The notes beneath the pieces were generated by a model. That model saw only the letters and a program-made list of their open reading frames with translations, did no database searches and was not told where the DNA came from. A DNA stretch of 36,876 nt from UBA724 sp049596815 (GTDB taxonomy: Bacteria; Bacteroidota; Bacteroidia; Flavobacteriales; Flavobacteriaceae). Below are positions 32,706-36,876 of the stretch, in pieces; position 1 is the first letter of the stretch; each line of letters starts with the position of its first letter. Location of the stretch: assembly GCA_049596815.1 (NCBI GenBank), contig JBMYLY010000007.1, forward strand, positions 1-36,876, read 5' to 3'. The position numbers and the translations under genes were made by a program.

Positions 32706-33686
32706 ATGAACCTATTGATCACAGGCGGCGCTGGCTTTATTGGGGCACATTTGGTAAGACGTATGATCCAAAAATACCCCCAATACCGCATCGTTAATTT
32801 GGATGCCTTGACATATGCGGCCGATTTGAATCGCCTTGCGGAGATCGCAGATGCACCCAATTATCAATTTGTAGAGGCTGATCTGACGGATTTTGAAGCG
32901 GTTCAAAAAATCGTTTTAGAACACAAGATAGAAACCGTAATTCACCTAGCTGCAGAATCGCATGTGGACCGATCCATTTCGGGCCCTTTGGTTTTTGGGC
33001 AAACCAATATCATGGGGACGCTACACTTGCTGGAAGCATGTAGAAACGCATGGCAAGATGACAAAAAACATTTGTTTTATCACATCAGCACCGATGAGGT
33101 CTATGGCGCACTGGGGGCAGAAGGTGTTTTCATCGTCGATAGTCCCTATGACCCACATTCGCCTTATTCGGCGTCCAAAGCGGCGGCCGACCATTTGGTA
33201 CGTGCCTACGGCACAACCTATGGTTTGCCCTATATCATCTCGAACTGTAGCAACAATTACGGTCCAGGGCAGCATAGGGAAAAACTGATTCCACTTCTTA
33301 TCGATCATTTAAAACACAACAAGCCCCTGCCGATATATGGAGATGGTAGCCATGTGCGCGATTGGCTTTTTGTAGCGGATCATGTGGCAGCCATGGATGT
33401 GATTTTCCATAAGGGAGAACGCGGCCAAACCTACCTCATTGGGGGGCAGTGTGAAAAAACCAATCTTGAGGTTGCCCAAAGTGTGTGTGACGCTTATGAC
33501 CGCAAAATGGGACAGCCCGCGGGTACCGCCCGAAAGTTGATTACTTTTGTGGAGGACCGACCCGGGCACGACCATCGGTATGCCATAGACCCCAGCTTGC
33601 TGGAAGACCGTTTGGGGTGGCAGGCACAAACGCCTTGGGAAGCGGGTCTGGAGACCACACTAAACTGGTACTTGAAAAACAATTGA
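32706..33686 (+). CDS. rfbB: dTDP-glucose 4,6-dehydratase
   Basis: RfbB/RmlB makes dTDP-4-keto-6-deoxyglucose, the second step to dTDP-L-rhamnose. The 326-residue extended SDR has the NAD loop TGGAGFIGAHLVR, the active-site segment HISTDEVYG with Asp-Glu, and Y-x(3)-K in PYSASKAAADHLVR. SNNYGPGQHREKLIPLLI and HVRDWLFVADH are dehydratase signatures, and the end ETTLNWYLKNN is standard. It is about 20 residues shorter than many Bacteroidota homologues. ATG 32706 starts at the conserved MNLLITGG. The stop overlaps the rfbA start by one base (TGATG), so translation is coupled. Confidence 0.96.
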   Translation: MNLLITGGAGFIGAHLVRRMIQKYPQYRIVNLDALTYAADLNRLAEIADAPNYQFVEADLTDFEAVQKIVLEHKIETVIHLAAESHVDRSISGPLVFGQTNIMGTLHLLEACRNAWQDDKKHLFYHISTDEVYGALGAEGVFIVDSPYDPHSPYSASKAAADHLVRAYGTTYGLPYIISNCSNNYGPGQHREKLIPLLIDHLKHNKPLPIYGDGSHVRDWLFVADHVAAMDVIFHKGERGQTYLIGGQCEKTNLEVAQSVCDAYDRKMGQPAGTARKLITFVEDRPGHDHRYAIDPSLLEDRLGWQAQTPWEAGLETTLNWYLKNN

Positions 33687-34552
33687 TGAAAGGAATCCTA
33701 CTTGCTGGCGGCACAGGTTCGCGTCTTTATCCGATGACAAAGACCGTGAGCAAGCAATTGTTGCCCATCTACGACAAGCCCATGGTTTTTTATCCACTAT
33801 CCACTTTGATACAATTGGGGATTTCTGAGATATTGATCATCACCACCCCGCGTGATTTGACGGCGTTTCAAGACTTACTTGGCGATGGAAGTGATTTGGG
33901 TTGTTCTTTTCAGTACGCCACCCAATCGGCACCCAATGGGTTGGCAGAGGCTTTTTTGATAGGCGAATCGTTTATCGGAAAAGACCCTGTGGCGCTCATA
34001 CTGGGAGACAACCTTTTTTATGGTTCTGCCATAGACACCCTTGCCCTCACTACAAAAAACTTTTCCGGCGGTCTGATTTTAGGAGCTCATGTGCAGCACC
34101 CCGAACGCTATGGCATCGTGGCACTCCATGCCGACGGAACCATCGCTTCTATCGAAGAAAAACCCAAAAATCCAAAATCGAACTTGGCCATTCCGGGCTT
34201 GTATTTTTTTGACGCTACGGTCGTTGAGAAAGCGAAAAACGTACGTCCAAGTGCCCGAGGAGAACTCGAAATCACAGACATCCACAAGGCCTATTGGGAG
34301 GCTGGTGCGCTGGAAGTGCGGGTGTTGGAATCGGGAACGGCTTGGTTGGACACCGGCACGGTGAGCAGTTTGTCCAACGCCCACGCTTTTGTGGAGGCGC
34401 TTCAAAGCCGACAAGGGGTGCTTGTGGGATCGCCCGAACTGGCGGCCTACAAAAGTGGGCTGATTTCAAAAACAGCCCTTGCGAAACTTGCCCAACAATA
34501 TGAAGGTTCTGAATATGGACACACCCTTACACGCTGGATCGATGCACGCTAA
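33686..34552 (+). CDS. rfbA: Glucose-1-phosphate thymidylyltransferase
   Basis: RfbA/RmlA joins dTTP and glucose 1-phosphate into dTDP-glucose, the first step of the rhamnose pathway. The 288-residue protein has the nucleotide loop LLAGGTGSRLYPMTKTVSKQLLP, IYDKPMVFYPLSTL, ALILGDNLFYG (metal site) and SIEEKPKNPKSNLAIPGLYFFD. Length is the usual 285-295. ATG 33686 starts right at MKGILLAGG, the invariant N-terminus. The rfbC start lies inside its last codons. Feedback control by dTDP-rhamnose is a property of the family. Confidence 0.97.
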   Translation: MKGILLAGGTGSRLYPMTKTVSKQLLPIYDKPMVFYPLSTLIQLGISEILIITTPRDLTAFQDLLGDGSDLGCSFQYATQSAPNGLAEAFLIGESFIGKDPVALILGDNLFYGSAIDTLALTTKNFSGGLILGAHVQHPERYGIVALHADGTIASIEEKPKNPKSNLAIPGLYFFDATVVEKAKNVRPSARGELEITDIHKAYWEAGALEVRVLESGTAWLDTGTVSSLSNAHAFVEALQSRQGVLVGSPELAAYKSGLISKTALAKLAQQYEGSEYGHTLTRWIDAR

Positions 34553-35081
34553 GCCTGCCCCCATATCGGGTTGTTGGCTATTACAGCCCAAGGTGTTTGC
34601 AGATGCCCGCGGGCATTTTAGCGAAACTTTTCAGCTAGACCATTTTGAAGAACTGACGGGCCTAAGACCCGATTTTGTACAAGACAATGAGGTGTTTTCA
34701 CATCAATACGTAGTGCGAGGACTGCATTTCCAAGCGGCGCCCCACGCACAAGCCAAGCTCATTCGTGTGGTGCAAGGCCGTATCTATGATGTGGTGTTGG
34801 ACTTGCGAAAAGAATCGCCTGCCTATGGCACTTGGTTTGGTTTGGAACTTTCGGCTGACAACCCACAACAGCTGTTTGTCCCCAAAGGGTTTGCCCATGG
34901 ATATAGTGTGTTGAGCGAGACGGCTTTGGTACAGTACAAAGTAGATGCGCCCTATGTGCCTGCTGCCGAAAAAGGGGTGCGCTTTGATGACCCTGCTTTG
35001 GGCATTGATTGGGGTATCAAAAACCCTTTGGTTTCTGACAAAGACCTGCAGTTGCCCCTGCTCAAAAACTTGGCGTCGTGA
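34542..35081 (+). CDS. rfbC: dTDP-4-dehydrorhamnose 3,5-epimerase
   Basis: RfbC/RmlC epimerises C3 and C5 of dTDP-4-keto-6-deoxyglucose. The 179-residue cupin has LLQPKVFADARGHFSETF, the QDNEVFSHQYVVRGLHFQ segment with the catalytic histidine in R-G-L-H-F, RVVQGRIYDVVLDLR and LFVPKGFAHGYSVLSE. Three in-frame ATGs (34500, 34515, 34542) could start it; 34542 gives the normal short lead before LLQPKVF. This start overlaps rfbA by 11 bases. Four bases (GTGA) are shared with the start of rfbD. Confidence 0.95.
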   Translation: MHAKPAPISGCWLLQPKVFADARGHFSETFQLDHFEELTGLRPDFVQDNEVFSHQYVVRGLHFQAAPHAQAKLIRVVQGRIYDVVLDLRKESPAYGTWFGLELSADNPQQLFVPKGFAHGYSVLSETALVQYKVDAPYVPAAEKGVRFDDPALGIDWGIKNPLVSDKDLQLPLLKNLAS

Positions 35082-35851
35082 AACAGGTGTTGGTGACCGG
35101 CGCAGGTGGACAGTTGGGCCAAGCGCTACAAGCTGCTGCTAAAGATTATAAGAATCTCGATTGTGTTTTTTTAAGTAAAGGTGATTTGGACATCACAGAT
35201 GCCAAAGCCGTTGAGACCCTCTTTGCCAAGCATGATGTTGATGTTTGTATCAACACCGCGGCCTATACGCAAGTGGACCAAGCCGAGGTAGAAAAAGACA
35301 AGGCTTTTGCGCTAAACGCCACCGCGGTGCAACAGCTTGGAGAAGTCTGTTTGCGTCATCACATATGGCTGGTACATATTTCTACCGACTATGTGTTTGA
35401 CGGTGCTTTGGACAGGCCTTATACGCCAAACGATGTCACCAACCCACTGAACGTTTATGGGGCTAGTAAGCTGGCTGGCGAACAGGCCCTACAAAAGTTA
35501 GGCAGTGCCTGTAGCATTGTAAGAACGTCTTGGTTGCACTCGCCCTTTGGGCTAAACTTTTACACCAAAATAAAGGCCCAACTGGCCCAAGGAAAATCGG
35601 TAAGCGTTACGGCCGATCAATGGGGATGCCCCACCCGTGCCGAAGACCTATCCAAGCACCTACTCGATAGTATCTCCCAAGAAACTTTGCCTAAGGGCAT
35701 CTCCCATTTTTGCGGACCAGAAGTGATGACCTGGCTCGACCTGGCCAGGAAACGGTTCCCCATGGAAACCATTGCGGAACGAGCTACTTTGCCACAAAAA
35801 GCCACCAGACCGAAAAGGGTGGTGTTACAAGCAACAAACCCACCCGCCTAA
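35078..35851 (+). CDS. rfbD: dTDP-4-dehydrorhamnose reductase, C-terminally short
   Basis: RfbD/RmlD reduces dTDP-4-keto-L-rhamnose to dTDP-L-rhamnose. The GTG-started protein has the NAD(P)H loop VTGAGGQLGQAL, INTAAYTQVDQAE, the active-site phrase HISTDYVFDG and Y-x(3)-K in NVYGASKLAGEQ, then RTSWLHSPFGLNFYTK. At 257 residues it is about 25-35 shorter than usual. It stops soon after TRPKRVVLQATNPPA, where homologues continue past R-P-x-x-S-x-L-D to a final helix. No continuation was found in other frames, so this looks like a shortened variant and not a simple frameshift. The lost end usually contributes to the sugar-binding side. Confidence 0.92.
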   Translation: MKQVLVTGAGGQLGQALQAAAKDYKNLDCVFLSKGDLDITDAKAVETLFAKHDVDVCINTAAYTQVDQAEVEKDKAFALNATAVQQLGEVCLRHHIWLVHISTDYVFDGALDRPYTPNDVTNPLNVYGASKLAGEQALQKLGSACSIVRTSWLHSPFGLNFYTKIKAQLAQGKSVSVTADQWGCPTRAEDLSKHLLDSISQETLPKGISHFCGPEVMTWLDLARKRFPMETIAERATLPQKATRPKRVVLQATNPPA

Positions 35852-35865
35852 ACGTTAGCCAAAAG

Positions 35866-36876
35866 ATGAACATACCAGCCATTACCAACTACGCCCGTAA
35901 GCATGTTTTTGAGAGTGCCAGGTTTTATTATTGGGTGTTGGTGGTGCTAACAAGCTATTTTTTGCTTAACCGATTTTTACAAAAATTGTCCCATGTGTAT
36001 TTTGATGATCGTTGGACAGAATTAAAAATTGGCGAAGGGTTTTTGTTTGCTTTGGCTTATGGGTTTATTCTTATTAGTGCTTGGTTGTTACGCAAAAAAA
36101 TACCCCGCTATGTGTTGGGGTGTTGGGGTGGTATCGTGCTTATATTCTTGATTAACGAGTTTCGTTTTGCCTGGGTGAATGCTGATTATAGTCTTATTGA
36201 AAGCCTTACCAAAAGCCAAGGCTATTATACCGCTAAGTTTACAATGCCGCTGTTGTTTTGGGGGGTGTGGTCGGCATTAAAAAATGCCAATCATTATGGG
36301 GGTCTTTTTGTCCATAAGCTACAAGTGTTTTTAACTATCAATGCGGTTTTGATCATTGCTGGAGTTGTTTTTGGGGTTTCCCTTTTTGAAAGTTATCCGC
36401 TCACTGGAAGGTGGGGGTACAGTGGAATTTTGTGGCATAATTCTATTAATAGCATTTTATATGGCATTTCACTAATTTTTTTGTTTGAAAAAGTACAAAA
36501 AGAGTGGTTTCTGATCACCCTTTTTGTTGTGGCACTCCTACTATTAGGGCAAAAAGCCGGTTTGCTTTACTTACTGTTGATTTTTGTTTTTGTGATTATT
36601 AAGAACCGTTACTTGCGATTGGGGCTTTTTTTGGGGGGTGTTGGTGCTGTTGTTGCGGCTCCACTATGGTTGCCATATGTTGTTTCTTTCCTTCCGTTTT
36701 GGGAAAATGTTTATCATAAATATGGGGTGTGGGGTGTTGTGTTTTCTTTAAGAAATGAAACAATTAAATACATTTGGGATAATAACATGACGGATTTCGA
36801 TGTAATCGATATTTTAATAGGGGGAGTAATTCGATTTCCTTCCAGAATTGAAATGATGCCATTTGATATTTTTCTT
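35866..36876 (+). CDS. Wzy-like O-antigen polymerase/ligase, 3' partial
   Basis: The frame opens at ATG 35866 and runs without a stop to the last base, giving 337 residues of an incomplete protein. It is strongly hydrophobic with about ten membrane helices (YYWVLVVLTSYFLL, GEGFLFALAYGFILISAWLL, VLGCWGGIVLIFLI, MPLLFWGVWSAL, FLTINAVLIIAGVVFGVSLF, LITLFVVALLLL, LGLFLGGVGAVVAAPLW). LLLGQKAGLLYLLLIFV corresponds to the SG-R-A-x-LL region of Wzy/WaaL proteins, and ILIGGVIRFPSRIEMMPFDIFL to their late E-x-D-x-F segment. Composition is visibly more AT-rich than the rfb genes. The best reading is a polysaccharide polymerase or ligase. It starts 14 bases after rfbD. Confidence 0.75.
   Translation, partial: MNIPAITNYARKHVFESARFYYWVLVVLTSYFLLNRFLQKLSHVYFDDRWTELKIGEGFLFALAYGFILISAWLLRKKIPRYVLGCWGGIVLIFLINEFRFAWVNADYSLIESLTKSQGYYTAKFTMPLLFWGVWSALKNANHYGGLFVHKLQVFLTINAVLIIAGVVFGVSLFESYPLTGRWGYSGILWHNSINSILYGISLIFLFEKVQKEWFLITLFVVALLLLGQKAGLLYLLLIFVFVIIKNRYLRLGLFLGGVGAVVAAPLWLPYVVSFLPFWENVYHKYGVWGVVFSLRNETIKYIWDNNMTDFDVIDILIGGVIRFPSRIEMMPFDIFL

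Noticed and set aside
1..36876. CRISPR arrays, tRNA or rRNA genes, insertion sequences, prophage or attachment sites
   Set aside because: No regularly spaced repeats, cloverleaf-like or rRNA-like segments, transposase or integrase genes were seen; nearly every base is covered by recognised coding sequence.

Overview
The window looks like chromosome of a Bacteroidota bacterium, most likely class Flavobacteriia. Three things point there. The gene families include PorW/SprE and a type IX sorting domain, DUF4292, DUF4254, DUF5687, DUF6168, DUF6341 and DUF6427. An F-ATPase operon has no atpD or atpC. Starts lack Shine-Dalgarno sequences and are instead preceded by TAnnTTTG boxes, the Bacteroidota -7 promoter element. 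No rRNA, tRNA, CRISPR array, insertion sequence or prophage was seen. Coding density is very high and no gap exceeds about 160 bases.

Layout. 34-4371 (+): alanine racemase, aspartate-semialdehyde dehydrogenase and a lipoprotein prolyl oligopeptidase. 4379-9234 (-): accC, accB and fabH, a terminator, then rpmF, a DUF177 protein and pdxA, a fatty-acid, ribosome and B6 cluster. 9277-10774 (+): riboflavin synthase and a secreted lamin-tail-like protein whose type IX sorting domain lies in the -1 frame after a canonical slippery heptamer. 10779-26755 (-): a 16 kb co-directional run. In transcription order it is DUF5687 permease, ABC ATPase, PorW/SprE, bactofilin, AtpZ/AtpI, DUF6168 protein, atpB-E-F-H-A-G, a lipoprotein, a flippase, dut, a sugar nucleotidyltransferase, a DUF4292 lipoprotein and an EnvC-like M23 protein. 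26813-27856 (+): a PaaE-type ferredoxin reductase. 27853-31915: a family 9 glycosyltransferase, DUF4254, DUF6427, DUF6341 (+) and purD. 31957-36876: the edge of a surface-polysaccharide locus, with an initiating sugar transferase (-), rfbB-A-C-D (+) and the 5' part of an AT-rich Wzy-like membrane protein that runs off the window.

Most genes serve the envelope: peptidoglycan (alr, asd, EnvC-like), lipid (acc, fabH), type IX secretion, bactofilin, and polysaccharide initiation, dTDP-rhamnose supply, flipping and probable polymerisation. The rest are housekeeping. No unmistakably new system was found. The strongest oddity is the split sorting-domain protein at 9951-10774, which is either a pseudogene or a programmed -1 frameshift. 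Other points of interest are a consistent set of short-leader promoters, a hairpin between atpE and atpF, a C-terminally short RmlD and paired palindromes before the prolyl oligopeptidase gene. Family names come from recognising translated sequences by eye, with no database search.
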